This document shows positions 1-9,429 of a stretch of DNA of 64,000 nt, in pieces. The notes under the pieces are model-generated. The model searched no databases. It was not told the origin of the DNA and worked only from the letters and a program-made list of their open reading frames with translations. The position numbers and the translations under genes are program-made. This DNA comes from Schlesneria sp. GTDB taxonomy: Bacteria; Planctomycetota; Planctomycetia; Planctomycetales; Planctomycetaceae. Location of the stretch: NCBI GenBank assembly GCA_028291515.1, contig JAQGHU010000023.1, forward strand, positions 1 to 64,000, given 5' to 3'. Numbering within the stretch: position 1 is the first letter of the stretch; each line of letters begins with the position of its first letter.

Positions 1-2657
1 TGCCGGTCGTCACACTCGCGGATGATATCACGCGAATCGACGAGCGATTCGCTGTCGATACGATCATCGAAACACCCGATTTCCGCCAGCATGTCGTACC
101 GCTGCTGGGCAAAGTCGGCTGCAATGGCCGTGCTTGCCATGGCTCGTTCCAGGGGCGCGGTGGCTTCCGCCTGTCCCTGTTCGGCTATGACTTCAAGTCC
201 GATCACCAAGCGTTGACGGCGGGCGAGAAGCCACGAGTGAACCTCGCGAAGGTCACCGAAAGCCTGATGCTGCAGAAGCCGCTTCAGCTCATCCCGCACG
301 AAGGGGGTACCCGGATCAAGGAAAACACCTGGCAGCACAAAGTGCTGACTCGCTGGATCGAAGGGGGAGCCAAGCCGATTGGCGCTCAAACTCCTGAGTT
401 CGTGCGGCTCGATGTGACTCCCGATGAAATCATCGCCAAACAGAAGGGTGAAACGTTCGTCTTGAAAGTCGTCGCAGTCTGGTCAAACGGAACTCGCGAA
501 GATGTGACGCCACTCTGTCGCTTCCAGACGAACAATGACCAGATCGCAGCGGTTGATGATACGGGCGTCGTCACATCAACAGGCCCCGGCGATTCCAATA
601 TCGTTGTGTTCTACGACAACGGCGTGGTCCCCGTGCCAGTGATCCTGCCGGTCAGCGAAAACTTTGGTGACAAGTATCCCACCGTTGCGACACCCACGAA
701 AATTGATGAACTGGTTGTGCAAAAGCTGCGCAAGCTTGGCGTCACCCAGTCCGATCTCTGCACCGACGCGGAATTCCTGCGTCGCGTCAACTTGGACATG
801 ATCGGCACATTACCAACGCCGGCCGAAGTGGAAGCCTTCCTCGCAGACACCTCAGACGACAAACGTGCCAAGAAAATCGATGAACTGCTGGAACGACCTG
901 CCTACGCGGCCTGGTGGGCCACCAAGTTCGCCGACTGGACAGGGAACAATGCAGGCAAGCTGAATAACAACAAATCTGGAGTCGAAGCCACGACGCTCTC
1001 AACTGACTGGTACGAATGGCTGCGGACGCGAGTTGAAAAGAACGTCCCTTACGATCAGATCGCGGAAGGAATCATCCTGGCGGTCAGCCGACAAGAAGGC
1101 GAATCGTATGAACAATACTGCGAAAGGATGAGTGGCTACTATCAAAAGGGGCCAAAGGGAAGCTTCGCCGATCAGCCATCACTGACTCACTACTGGATTC
1201 GTCGCGAATTCAATAAGCCTGAAGAGCGAGCCATGGGATTCGCCTACACATTCCTCGGCATTCGCATCCAATGCGCCCAGTGTCATAAGCATCCGTTTGA
1301 TCAATGGACGAAAGACGACTTCGATCGCTTCAAAGAGTTCTTCTCGCGAGCTCAATACGGGGTGACTCCCAGCAATCGCAGCAGCGAACAAGAGATGTTG
1401 CAGCAAGCTGGCATCGACGTGAAAAAGCTGAAGGGAAATGACCTCAGCAAAGCCATCCGCGAACACCTGACCAAGGGCGAGGTGATGCCCTTCAACGAAC
1501 TGTTCGTTCCAACGCCAAAGCGAAATCCGCAGGCCAAAGAGGCAAAGAACGACAAAGAGAAAAAACGCCCTCAAATTGTTGCGGGTCGGACCGCCAAGAT
1601 CCTGGGTGGCGACGAGATCAAGATCGAAGAAATCAACGATCCTCGCGAAGCCCTGATGGATTGGCTGCGAGATGATTCGAACCCCTACTTTGCCAAGGCT
1701 ATCGTCAATCGAATCTGGTCGGGATACTTCAACGTGGGGATTGTCGAACCGATCGATGACCTCAGCCTGGCCAATCCCCCTAGCAACGAAGCACTGCTGG
1801 ACTACCTGGCGACCGAATTCCGTAGCCACAACTACGACATGAAGTGGCTGCATCGCACGATTGCCAACAGCCGCACGTATCAATTGAGCTGGCATACCAA
1901 CAGCACCAATGAATTCGACGAACGAAACTTTGCGAGAGCCGTCCCGCACCGCCTGCCCGCCGAAGTCGCCTTCGATGCCTTGCAACTGGCGACGATGAAC
2001 GACGCCGACGCCGCGAACTGGAAGACATCGATATCGGGGCGCTCCATCGGTCATACGATCGTCGATTCTCGGGCCGGCGCCCGCGGCAAGCAGAGCTACG
2101 CCCTGGCGATCTTCGGTCGCTCGATCCGCGACTCCAACTGCGAATGCGATCGTTCGTCTGAGGCAAGCCTGTTGCAGACAGTCTACCTCCAGAACGATAG
2201 CGAAGTCCTGGCGATGATCGGCGGGAAGGGACGCTGGGTCGAGCAGATCCTTAAAGACGGCCGATCGATCCCGCCAGAACGAGCTCAACAAGAACAGAAG
2301 ACTCGCCAAGCCAAGCGACTTGCCGAAGTCGACGTGGCGAAGCTGAAGCAACGGCTTCAGAACGCCGAAAAACGCGAGAAGCCCGAGATGGTGGATGCGA
2401 TCAAAGCGGAACTGGCAGAACGAGAACGTGCACTCGCTGCCGAGAATCAGAATGGTCCACCGGTCTTACCTCCTTCTGATTTCGATCTGCCGGCGATCAT
2501 CAAGCAGGCCTATCTGAGAACTCTCAGCCGCTACCCGACAGATGTCGAACTGGCACGAGCCAGCCGCTACTACGAAGAGACCACTGATGCCGGTCGCGGC
2601 ACACGCGACTTGCTGTGGGCTCTCGTCAACACCAAAGAATTTGTCGTCAATCACTAA
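1..2657 (+). CDS. DUF1549/DUF1553 planctomycete cytochrome-type protein (5' end outside window)
   Basis: The reading frame is open from the first bases (first full codon at position 3), so the start lies upstream of the window. The encoded order is a planctomycete haem-like motif CNGRACH (C-x4-CH) at about 120-140, followed by GxxGFRLSLFGYD. Next comes an Ig-like BIG2 domain (about 400-640), then DUF1549 with the second haem-like motif CAQCHKHPFDQW near 1270, then DUF1553 (about 1640-2650) interrupted by a charged helical insert at about 2280-2450. These proteins are large exported cytochromes found mainly in Planctomycetes and relatives; their substrate is not established. The gene is followed after 47 bp by a DUF1501 gene, the usual partner, so co-expression is likely. 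The family call is secure, the function open. Confidence 0.93.
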   Translation, partial: PVVTLADDITRIDERFAVDTIIETPDFRQHVVPLLGKVGCNGRACHGSFQGRGGFRLSLFGYDFKSDHQALTAGEKPRVNLAKVTESLMLQKPLQLIPHEGGTRIKENTWQHKVLTRWIEGGAKPIGAQTPEFVRLDVTPDEIIAKQKGETFVLKVVAVWSNGTREDVTPLCRFQTNNDQIAAVDDTGVVTSTGPGDSNIVVFYDNGVVPVPVILPVSENFGDKYPTVATPTKIDELVVQKLRKLGVTQSDLCTDAEFLRRVNLDMIGTLPTPAEVEAFLADTSDDKRAKKIDELLERPAYAAWWATKFADWTGNNAGKLNNNKSGVEATTLSTDWYEWLRTRVEKNVPYDQIAEGIILAVSRQEGESYEQYCERMSGYYQKGPKGSFADQPSLTHYWIRREFNKPEERAMGFAYTFLGIRIQCAQCHKHPFDQWTKDDFDRFKEFFSRAQYGVTPSNRSSEQEMLQQAGIDVKKLKGNDLSKAIREHLTKGEVMPFNELFVPTPKRNPQAKEAKNDKEKKRPQIVAGRTAKILGGDEIKIEEINDPREALMDWLRDDSNPYFAKAIVNRIWSGYFNVGIVEPIDDLSLANPPSNEALLDYLATEFRSHNYDMKWLHRTIANSRTYQLSWHTNSTNEFDERNFARAVPHRLPAEVAFDALQLATMNDADAANWKTSISGRSIGHTIVDSRAGARGKQSYALAIFGRSIRDSNCECDRSSEASLLQTVYLQNDSEVLAMIGGKGRWVEQILKDGRSIPPERAQQEQKTRQAKRLAEVDVAKLKQRLQNAEKREKPEMVDAIKAELAERERALAAENQNGPPVLPPSDFDLPAIIKQAYLRTLSRYPTDVELARASRYYEETTDAGRGTRDLLWALVNTKEFVVNH

Positions 2658-2704
2658 CCCAATCACGCTCCGCGAAACACATTTTTTCTTGCCAAGGATC
2701 AATC

Positions 2705-4003
2705 ATGGCTGTTCATCGCACATGTGACGGAATCCAACGACGCGACTTCTTGCGAGTCGGGGCTCTCGGTGCATCGGCACTGACCCTCTCCAACTATCTG
2801 CGGTTCGCCGCGGCCGACGAAGTCAAAAACGCGAAGGCTCAGGCCGCGATCTTCATCAACCTGGGTGGTGGTCCATCGCACATGGACACATTCGACTTGA
2901 AGCCGAATGCACCGAGTGAATTCCGTGGGGAATTCAATCCGATCCAGACGAATGTCTCCGGGATCGAGATCAGCGAACACCTGCCCAAGCTGGCCCAGCA
3001 GATGGACAAGTTTGCCATCCTGCGTGGGGTCTCCCACTCTCTGGCCGCCCATGAATTGGGATCGCTGTATGTCAATACGGGCAATCGCCCCATCCCCTCG
3101 ATTGAATTCCCCAGCTACGGCTCGGTCGTGTCGAAGGAACTTGGTGGCCCGCCGGACTTGCCTCCTTACGTCGCTATGGGGACCGGCTATCAAAAGGCCG
3201 GCTATCTGGGCGTCCGATACGCGCCACTGACGGCTGCGACTGCTCCGAAGGCGGGTCAACCGTACAGTGTCCGCGGTGTGTCACTGCAGAACGGCCTGAC
3301 GGTTTCCAATGTCGAAGAGCGTCAAAACTTGCTCCGCGACCTCGACTCCACGTTTAAGGGAGCTGAAAAGAATAGTCAGCTCCTCGATGGCCTGGATCGA
3401 TTTGGCCAGCAGGCGTTTTCGATGATCACGTCGACGCGATCGCGCGAAGCTTTTGATATCAGCAAAGAAACGCCCTCATTTGCCGAGCAATACGGGCAAA
3501 CCAGCTTCGGCCTGAATTGCCTGGTCGCCACGCGACTGGTGGAATCAGGGGTCCGCTTCGTCACTCTGAACTATGGCGGCTGGGACACTCACCAGGACAA
3601 CTGGGTCCGCCTCAAGACGAAGCAGTTGCCTCCGTTTGATGAAGGCTTGGCAGCACTGTTGAACGGGCTCGCCCAGAAGGGCCTGCTGGCGTCGACTTGC
3701 GTTTACGTCACAGGCGAATTCGGTCGTACGCCGAAGATCAACACTCAGCGCAACGGCCGCGACCACTACGCCAGAGCAATGTTCATGCTGATGGCTGGCG
3801 GCGGAGTCAAACCGGGCCAGGTGATCGGTGCCAGCGATGAGAAGGCAATGGGCCCCGTCGGAGACGGCTTTAAGCCTGATCGCGTCGCCGCATCCTTCTT
3901 CCACAATCTGGGGATCGATCCTCAAAAGGAATACCAAACCAACATCGGCCGCCCTGTGATGATCGTTCGCGATGGCGAAATCATCCCCGAGTTGTTCGCG
4001 TAA
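2705..4003 (+). CDS. DUF1501 family protein with Tat signal
   Basis: This 432-residue protein begins with a twin-arginine export signal, RRDFLRVGALGASALTL, from about residue 12. It then shows the DUF1501 landmarks: NLGGGPSHMDTFDLKP near the N-terminus, NYGGWDTHQDN in the middle, and GEFGRTPKIN followed by GRDHYARA near the C-terminus. The family belongs to the alkaline-phosphatase/sulfatase-like fold and is almost always encoded beside DUF1549/DUF1553 cytochromes, as here. The ATG at 2705 is chosen because it places the Tat motif at a normal distance; a longer in-frame version starting inside the upstream gene would bury it. Substrate unknown. Two further DUF1501 genes lie at 54579-55727 and 62996-64000. 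Confidence 0.93.
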   Translation: MAVHRTCDGIQRRDFLRVGALGASALTLSNYLRFAAADEVKNAKAQAAIFINLGGGPSHMDTFDLKPNAPSEFRGEFNPIQTNVSGIEISEHLPKLAQQMDKFAILRGVSHSLAAHELGSLYVNTGNRPIPSIEFPSYGSVVSKELGGPPDLPPYVAMGTGYQKAGYLGVRYAPLTAATAPKAGQPYSVRGVSLQNGLTVSNVEERQNLLRDLDSTFKGAEKNSQLLDGLDRFGQQAFSMITSTRSREAFDISKETPSFAEQYGQTSFGLNCLVATRLVESGVRFVTLNYGGWDTHQDNWVRLKTKQLPPFDEGLAALLNGLAQKGLLASTCVYVTGEFGRTPKINTQRNGRDHYARAMFMLMAGGGVKPGQVIGASDEKAMGPVGDGFKPDRVAASFFHNLGIDPQKEYQTNIGRPVMIVRDGEIIPELFA

Positions 4004-4020
4004 TGAGCAACGCAGCGTAG

Positions 4021-4041
4021 CCAATCTCGCCAAGAAATTGG
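4021..4041. repeat. 21-bp hairpin repeat, copy 1
   Basis: Short dyad with arms CCAATCTC and GAAATTGG around GCCAA, 17 bp after the DUF1501 stop codon. It differs by one base in the right arm from the copies at 26673, 41686 and 61988. It could fold in RNA, but no T-run follows, so a terminator role is only possible. Confidence 0.75.
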
Positions 4042-4102
4042 GCTGCTTACGGCTCGTTGCGACTCTTCACTCTGTCTGCCTGAATTCAAAGGACTGACCC
4101 GA

Positions 4103-4591
4103 ATGCCTGCTATTGTCAAAGCGTTGTGTCTCGGACTGATCGTTGCCATCGCGACCTCAGCGAATGCTGCGGACGCCGCGAAAGAAGCCAAGGGCAAGAA
4201 GGCGAATGGCCAGGCCAACGCTGTCTTCGCGATCCCCAAGGAAATTACGCTCACCGCCGAGCAGCAAGCCAAAGTCGACGAGATCAAGAAAGAGCAGGGG
4301 CCGAAAGTTGCCGAACTGATCACAAAGCTGGATGCGGTGTTGACCGCCGATCAGAAAGCCGCTCGAAAAGAAGCCAATACCAAAGCCAAGGCGGACGGCA
4401 AAAAGGGAAAAGAAGCCAAAGCCGCCGTGGACGAAGCGATGAAGCTGACCGACGAACAGAAAAAGCAGCAAGCCGAATTGCAACCAGAACTCGCCAAGCT
4501 GCAACAGTCGATCAAGGAACAGATCAACGGACTGCTGACTGACGAACAGAAGACGCACTACAAGGTGCCGAAGGCGAAGAAGGCCAAATAA
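4103..4591 (+). CDS. Small secreted Lys/Ala-rich protein with LTxxQ motifs
   Basis: A 162-residue protein with a clear signal peptide: hydrophobic residues about 6-18 ending in ATSANA before ADAAKEAKG. The rest is highly charged, helical and rich in Lys, Ala, Gln and Glu. LTAEQQ, LTADQK, LTDEQK and LTDEQK recur at intervals, resembling the LTxxQ motif of periplasmic Spy/CpxP-like proteins. Full Spy homology cannot be shown by eye. It follows the DUF1501 gene after 99 bp and is followed by a strong hairpin, so it may be a separate unit. A periplasmic chaperone-like or metal/stress-binding role is an inference only. Confidence 0.8.
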   Translation: MPAIVKALCLGLIVAIATSANAADAAKEAKGKKANGQANAVFAIPKEITLTAEQQAKVDEIKKEQGPKVAELITKLDAVLTADQKAARKEANTKAKADGKKGKEAKAAVDEAMKLTDEQKKQQAELQPELAKLQQSIKEQINGLLTDEQKTHYKVPKAKKAK

Positions 4592-4637
4592 GTAGACCGA
4601 GCGATCAGCCCGTTCGAATTCATTGGTTTGACATCAC

Positions 4638-4666
4638 GACGGCCTGGCATCATATGCCAGGCCGTC
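4638..4666 (+). terminator. Probable terminator hairpin after the LTxxQ gene
   Basis: Perfect 13-bp stem GACGGCCTGGCAT / ATGCCAGGCCGTC with a 3-base loop, 46 bp after the stop at 4591. Only a weak T-rich tail (ATGCATTTCG) follows, so it may act as a terminator or a 3' RNA stabiliser. Confidence 0.6.
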
Positions 4667-4797
4667 ATGCATTTCGCATCGCGGCGAATTCTGCATTTCA
4701 AGGAGGAAACAACCTTCCAATCGCCGAGATGACATGTTTCAATTGAGGGGCTCTGAACATCCACCACGGATTCACTTCCCCAGAAACATCGCCACCG

Positions 4798-6591
4798 ATG
4801 CGCATGTGCTCCTCTCGCCATTTGCCAATCTTTGTCGCCGCCTCTTCCGGATTGGTGCTTCTGCTCGCCGGTTGCAATTGGGGCGGGCCGATCGACCGGA
4901 CACGCGAAGAAGCGATCAGGCAATCTCAGCCAAACCAAACGCGCCATTATCTCGATGATGAAGTTGATGGCGAACTACGTACAGCGCAGCCTTCGCCGGC
5001 CGCGAAATGGATCGACGGAACAGCGTCTTCAGGACTCAACTTTACTTACCGGAATGGATTAGAAGGCAAACAGTACACGATTCTGGAGTCCGTCGGAGGA
5101 GGCGTCGCGTTATTCGACTACGACTCGGATGGCGACCTGGATGTGCTGCTCCCCGGCGGGGGCACGATCTCTACAACGGTGCCAATCAGAATCACGGGGC
5201 TACCGACCGGCCTGTTCCAAAACGATGGGCAGGGACGATTCACGGATGTGTCGCAGAACATCCAATTGAAAACGCCTCTACCCATGTCGCACGGCGCCTT
5301 CGTCAGCGACTTCAATCGCGATGGCCATCCCGATGTCCTGATCACCGGATATGGCGGATTGCGTTTGCTCCAGAACGACGGCCAGCAACTCGTCGACATC
5401 ACCGCCCAGTCGGGGCTGACGCTGACCGAGTGGATCACGGCGGCAAGCTGGGCCGATGTCAATCGCGACGGCTGGGCCGATCTACTCCTGGTCGGATATG
5501 TCGAGTGGGATTCGGTTCCCGATGAGTTTTGTGGTGATCGAGCGACCCGTATTCGCGATGTCTGCCCTCCGCAAAAATATGCGGCCTCGCGGCAACGCAT
5601 GTACCTGAACAACAAGAACGGGACTTTTTCCGAAATAAAGGATGCGTTGGAAGGCGAAAGTCGAGGCAAGGGACTTGGTGTCGTCGCCCTGGATCTGAAC
5701 GACGATCAATGGATCGATTTCTATGTCGCCAACGACCAGGTCGCGAATCAACTCTATCTGGGAGGGCCGACCTTCCCGCTACGCGAAGTCGCCGTCACTT
5801 CCGGGACGGCCGGAAGTGAATTTGGTGCCCCTGAAGGAAGCATGGGCGTCGATGCGGCCGACTACAACGGCGACGGACTGCCAGACTTGTGGGTCGTCAA
5901 CTATGAACTGGAAGACAATTCTCTCTACCGAAATCGTGGCCACGGACTCTACAGTCATGCCACCGTCCAGGCGGGACTGGGGGGACTCGGCAGAACGTAC
6001 GTCGGCTTTGGAACCGGTTTCGCCGACTTCGATCTGGATGGATGGCTGGACCTGTTCATCATCAACGGGCACGTTCTGTATGAAACAGGCCGCAGTTCCT
6101 ATCTGCAGTTCCCCTTTTTATTGCGAAATGAGGCGAGTGCTGGCGGACGGCGTTTTCGAGATGTCACAGCGGAAACAGGAGGCACATGGTTCGGCCAGAA
6201 ACACGCGGGGCGTGGTGCCGCGGTTGGCGATCTGGACAATGATGGCGACTTGGACTTGATTGTCGTCGAGCAAAATAGACCCGTCACCGTGCTGTACAAC
6301 CAACACCAACCCGCCAACTGGTTATCGATCGAACTTCAGGGAGTCGACTCCGAACCGGCAGCGGTTGGTGCAACCGTTCGCTATCAGTTCGAAGGACGCG
6401 AACTCGTCCGCCATGTTCGATCGGGCGCGGGATATCTGTCACAATTCGATCAACGAATCCAATTCCCCGCGAATAGTGACAGTCTCAATGAAGTCACCAT
6501 AAAATGGCTCACCGGCAAATCCGAACGATTTAAGCATCTTCAACGAAATTCAACCAATAGACTGAAAGAGGGGCAGGGTGAGCCGCAGTAA
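4798..6591 (+). CDS. FG-GAP/VCBS repeat lipoprotein with C-terminal ASPIC/UnbV domain (CRTAC1-like)
   Basis: The 597-residue product starts with a lipoprotein signal (VLLLAGCNWGG, lipobox LAGC). It carries at least seven FG-GAP calcium loops of the form D-x-[DN]-x-DG-x-x-D: DYDSDGDLD, DFNRDGHPD, DVNRDGWAD, DLNDDQWID, DYNGDGLPD, DFDLDGWLD and DLDNDGDLD. Together these suggest a seven-bladed beta-propeller. The last ~90 residues match ASPIC/UnbV (NWLSIELQG..., GAGYLSQFDQRIQF). Such proteins are abundant in planctomycetes and are usually annotated CRTAC1 family. The likely place is the outer membrane or periplasm; the ligand is unknown. The start is uncertain because no clear ribosome-binding site precedes 4798. 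The end overlaps the next gene by 14 bp. Confidence 0.92.
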   Translation: MRMCSSRHLPIFVAASSGLVLLLAGCNWGGPIDRTREEAIRQSQPNQTRHYLDDEVDGELRTAQPSPAAKWIDGTASSGLNFTYRNGLEGKQYTILESVGGGVALFDYDSDGDLDVLLPGGGTISTTVPIRITGLPTGLFQNDGQGRFTDVSQNIQLKTPLPMSHGAFVSDFNRDGHPDVLITGYGGLRLLQNDGQQLVDITAQSGLTLTEWITAASWADVNRDGWADLLLVGYVEWDSVPDEFCGDRATRIRDVCPPQKYAASRQRMYLNNKNGTFSEIKDALEGESRGKGLGVVALDLNDDQWIDFYVANDQVANQLYLGGPTFPLREVAVTSGTAGSEFGAPEGSMGVDAADYNGDGLPDLWVVNYELEDNSLYRNRGHGLYSHATVQAGLGGLGRTYVGFGTGFADFDLDGWLDLFIINGHVLYETGRSSYLQFPFLLRNEASAGGRRFRDVTAETGGTWFGQKHAGRGAAVGDLDNDGDLDLIVVEQNRPVTVLYNQHQPANWLSIELQGVDSEPAAVGATVRYQFEGRELVRHVRSGAGYLSQFDQRIQFPANSDSLNEVTIKWLTGKSERFKHLQRNSTNRLKEGQGEPQ

Positions 6592-7771
6592 ACGATCATT
6601 CCGCGACCATCGGTCGGCCCATCGCGTGCCCGGCAAGCCCTCGTCGACGACGCGTCGCTACGGAATGAAGACTCTGGGGCTGACGCTGCTGGGGCTAGGA
6701 CTCTGTTCGTTCCTCTACTATCAATATTCGAGCCGCTTGACCGCTCGAGCGGACTATTTGCGCGCCCGCGAATCGCTTTCTCAAGATCCGCGTGAAGCGG
6801 AACGCCTTGCGGAACTGGCCGTCGAAAACGCGGGGGGAAACTACCCGGAAGCGCAACTACTTCGCTGTCGAGCGTTGGCGATGACAGGTGAATGGGAAGC
6901 TACGTTGGGATGCTTCTCGTTAATCCGCGATTTCAAAACGTGTGATGCAACCGACCTGCTCGTGTTGGGTGAATCGGCTGTCCAAGCGGGCGAATGGAAG
7001 GTGGCGACGGAATCTCTCGCCGCAAGCTTGGCGAAACCGGGCTCGCACGCATCACGTGCTCGCGAGCTACTGATTCGGCTCGATCTGCAATTTCGTCGGC
7101 CCGAAGTCGCACTCCAACGATGTCGCGAGTGGCAGACCGCGGAACCAGCGGCGGCCGTACCGTGGGCGATTTCGGGCGATATTAACACCAGCAGAATCAA
7201 TTTCGCATCCGCGATGCACGACTACCGCCAGGCCCTGCAGCGATCTCCCTCGCCAGCGCTACAGACAGAAATTCGCTCGTCGCTTGCCCAGCTTCTCATC
7301 CATACGGGCGAAACAGTCGTTGCTCGACGCGAATTCGACAAACTCATCAGCGCGGGCCCTCTCACCGGAAAACTCCAACTGAGTTATGCGCAACTCTTAA
7401 GGACTGAAGGTCGAAACTTCGACGCTCTCGCTGAGATTGATCAGCACATCCTGCGGAATGGTCCCTCATCGGAATCGCTGAAGCTGAGGGGAATCATTCA
7501 CCTCGACGAGGGGCATGTCAGCGAAGCCGTGCGAGATTTGAAAGATTCAGTCAAAGCGAACCCATTCGACATCGGGGCTCAACACAAGCTTGCGCAAGCT
7601 TACCTGCAATCAGGTGACCCCGCTGCTGCTCAGCCGCACTCGGATGCCAGTCGCAAGCTAACCGACGCCACATACCGCATTTCTGAAGTGGAAGCGCAAT
7701 TGAACAGCGATCCATCGAACAATGACTTGAAGCAGGAGTTCGCGTCACTGCGAGCACTATTGGGTAAATAA
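6578..7771 (+). CDS. Membrane-anchored TPR protein
   Basis: This 397-residue protein has a basic N-terminus and one membrane segment (about residues 31-49, LGLTLLGLGLCSFLYYQY). Helical TPR-type repeats follow: LAELAVENAGGNYPEAQLLRCRALAMTGEWEATL, ALQRCREWQTAEPAAAVPWAISGDI, LKLRGIIHLDEGHVSEAVRDL and AQHKLAQAYLQSGDPAAA are broken up across the length. The GTG at 6578 is preferred because GAGGGG lies just upstream; an internal ATG at 6665 would give a shorter form. The 14-bp overlap with the FG-GAP gene implies translational coupling. TPR proteins paired with CRTAC1-like proteins recur in planctomycetes; the role is likely protein binding at the membrane, target unknown. Confidence 0.87.
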   Translation: MSRSKRSFRDHRSAHRVPGKPSSTTRRYGMKTLGLTLLGLGLCSFLYYQYSSRLTARADYLRARESLSQDPREAERLAELAVENAGGNYPEAQLLRCRALAMTGEWEATLGCFSLIRDFKTCDATDLLVLGESAVQAGEWKVATESLAASLAKPGSHASRARELLIRLDLQFRRPEVALQRCREWQTAEPAAAVPWAISGDINTSRINFASAMHDYRQALQRSPSPALQTEIRSSLAQLLIHTGETVVARREFDKLISAGPLTGKLQLSYAQLLRTEGRNFDALAEIDQHILRNGPSSESLKLRGIIHLDEGHVSEAVRDLKDSVKANPFDIGAQHKLAQAYLQSGDPAAAQPHSDASRKLTDATYRISEVEAQLNSDPSNNDLKQEFASLRALLGK

Positions 7772-7808
7772 CTCGATTTCTCATCGACAAGTCCTCACAA
7801 TAACAAAC

Positions 7809-7836
7809 AAAGGGCGTCATTTTCATGACGCCCTTT
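7809..7836. terminator. Bidirectional intrinsic terminator
   Basis: Perfect 12-bp stem AAAGGGCGTCAT / ATGACGCCCTTT with loop TTTC, between the convergent ends of the TPR gene (7771) and the lipoprotein gene (7873). The A-run and T-run at the stem ends suit termination in both directions. Confidence 0.85.
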
Positions 7837-7872
7837 CTCGATTGGCAGTACTTGATAGCCTGATTAGAGAAG

Positions 7873-8286
7873 CTATTTGCTCTCGACTTCAAACTTCAAA
7901 TCGGTAGTACCCTTTGCCTCAATCTTTGCTTTCAGTGTGCTCCGATCGTTGAACTGTTCTGCAATGTAATTCTCGCGAATTGGTTCACCAACCGGCGTGT
8001 CGTTCATCATGATCGGTTTTCCGGTTCGAAAACCTCGAATCTCAACGTGATTGTCTCCGACAGAGGCATTTCCTGAAAACTTACCAGCCTTAATTGCAAT
8101 AACAGATGGAGATTCGCCCTGGACAAGCAGTTTGATCTCGCCGTCTTCTAGCGGCTTTCCCGCCAATTCGACAGTCCCTGATACAGCCGCTGTGGGCAGC
8201 GGCTTTTTACCAGCGGAACCATTGCTGCAACCAGCAATGACAACCAACATTAACAACAGGGAACCACTTTTCATCCAGTTTTGCAT
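7873..8286 (-). CDS. Small lipoprotein with transthyretin/carboxypeptidase-regulatory-like fold
   Basis: The 137-residue product has a lipoprotein signal (LLLMLVVIAGCSNG, lipobox IAGC). A beta-rich domain follows with VSGTVELAGKPLEDGEIKLL and a Gly-rich turn near GKFSGNASVGDNHVEIRG, the look of the small transthyretin-like lipoproteins found in planctomycetes. GGGGATTGC precedes the ATG at 8286. It lies 75 bp downstream of the DUF1559 gene on the same strand, a pairing that is very common in this phylum, so the two are probably co-transcribed. Likely a periplasmic lipoprotein; no ligand can be named. Confidence 0.88.
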   Translation of the reverse strand: MQNWMKSGSLLLMLVVIAGCSNGSAGKKPLPTAAVSGTVELAGKPLEDGEIKLLVQGESPSVIAIKAGKFSGNASVGDNHVEIRGFRTGKPIMMNDTPVGEPIRENYIAEQFNDRSTLKAKIEAKGTTDLKFEVESK

Positions 8287-8361
8287 GCAATCCCCGCAAC
8301 ATTTGGCTTGATGACTCAGACAGCAGAAGACACCGAATACGTTCCGCCAAGCAATTCGATT

Positions 8362-9429
8362 CTAAAAATCACTGACGGTCTGACCGTCATTGCCTGCAGC
8401 GATTCTGAAGAGCACCGCTTGGTCCATGTTCTGGCTGACGAATCTGGACGAACCGTCGCCAAGCAACACATGTGCTCCGCCAACATGCACTGAACTAATC
8501 GGAATGTTCGTTCCGGTATTGTCACACGTACCATTCCCACAGTTGTTGCCCAAGCCGCGCTGATTGATATTCCAGCGCACGGTGGAACAGTTGAAGGAAC
8601 GATTATCCCCACCAGGCTGATAGTTGGGTGGAATTCGATTGTCACCGTTGGCACCCATGGTCCAGCCGTGCGGACCCTGGCTGGTAATCGCACCAAATCC
8701 ACCAGTGACAATGATGTTATTTGCGTCGCGCAGGTGATCGCTTTCTTCGTGAACCATCACGGTATTCGTTGTGCCGTCGGTCAGATCTTTCATGTTCGTT
8801 TTGCTGTTCGGATATAGCACCCCATTCGCGCTCACCCAACCTGCGTTACCCGAAGAAAAGACATTGAAAGGAGCAACATTCAAGGCTCCCGTGTTTGTAG
8901 CGGCACCAGAAGTACCGGTGTATGTCGAAAACATTTCGAGGTAGCCACTGGTATTCGAGTAAGGTGAGAAATCAGGTAAGACCGATGAGGGGCATCGATA
9001 CGAAGGGACATTGATTTTATTGACATATTGAATGTTTGCAGCATTGCTATAGCCGCTGCTGCCCGAAAAATTCCACTTGTTGTAAATCGGCGCCTGGTCG
9101 ACGTACGGCAAAATGTGAACTTTCCATGACGTCCCCCATGACGCTTGAATTCCGACACTGGACGCGGGATCCAGCACATAATTATTCATATCCGGCATAC
9201 ATCCGGGTGGAAACCGCAGGAACGTGTCGTGGAAATTGTGAAGAGCCAATCCCAATTGCTTCATGTTGTTCTTGCACTGCGTCCGGCGAGCCGCTTCGCG
9301 AGCCTGCTGAACAGCAGGCAACAACAGTGCAATCAAGACCGCAATAATTGCGATCACGACCAGTAGTTCAATCAAGGTGAAACCCGATCGCTCGGAACCG
9401 AGCGACCATCTCTTTGCAGATCTCCGCAT
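8362..9429 (-). CDS. DUF1559 protein with type IV prepilin-like N-terminus
   Basis: 355 residues. The N-terminus has the prepilin cleavage and assembly motif (GFTLIELLVVIAIIAVLIAL, from about residue 16), so the protein should be processed by prepilin peptidase. It continues with the DUF1559 hallmark LLPAVQQAREAARRTQCKNNMKQLGLALHNFHD. The C-terminus has the typical H-x9-DG signature, here HVGGAHVLLGDGSSRF. An AAGGAG ribosome-binding site lies 6 bp before the ATG at 9429. DUF1559 proteins form very large paralogous families in planctomycetes, and a surface or pseudopilus role is assumed from the N-terminus only. Confidence 0.95.
   Translation of the reverse strand: MRRSAKRWSLGSERSGFTLIELLVVIAIIAVLIALLLPAVQQAREAARRTQCKNNMKQLGLALHNFHDTFLRFPPGCMPDMNNYVLDPASSVGIQASWGTSWKVHILPYVDQAPIYNKWNFSGSSGYSNAANIQYVNKINVPSYRCPSSVLPDFSPYSNTSGYLEMFSTYTGTSGAATNTGALNVAPFNVFSSGNAGWVSANGVLYPNSKTNMKDLTDGTTNTVMVHEESDHLRDANNIIVTGGFGAITSQGPHGWTMGANGDNRIPPNYQPGGDNRSFNCSTVRWNINQRGLGNNCGNGTCDNTGTNIPISSVHVGGAHVLLGDGSSRFVSQNMDQAVLFRIAAGNDGQTVSDF

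Noticed and set aside
1179-2351. 390-residue open frame on the minus strand
   Set aside because: It lies wholly inside the DUF1549/DUF1553 gene on the other strand, and its amino-acid makeup has no family signature.
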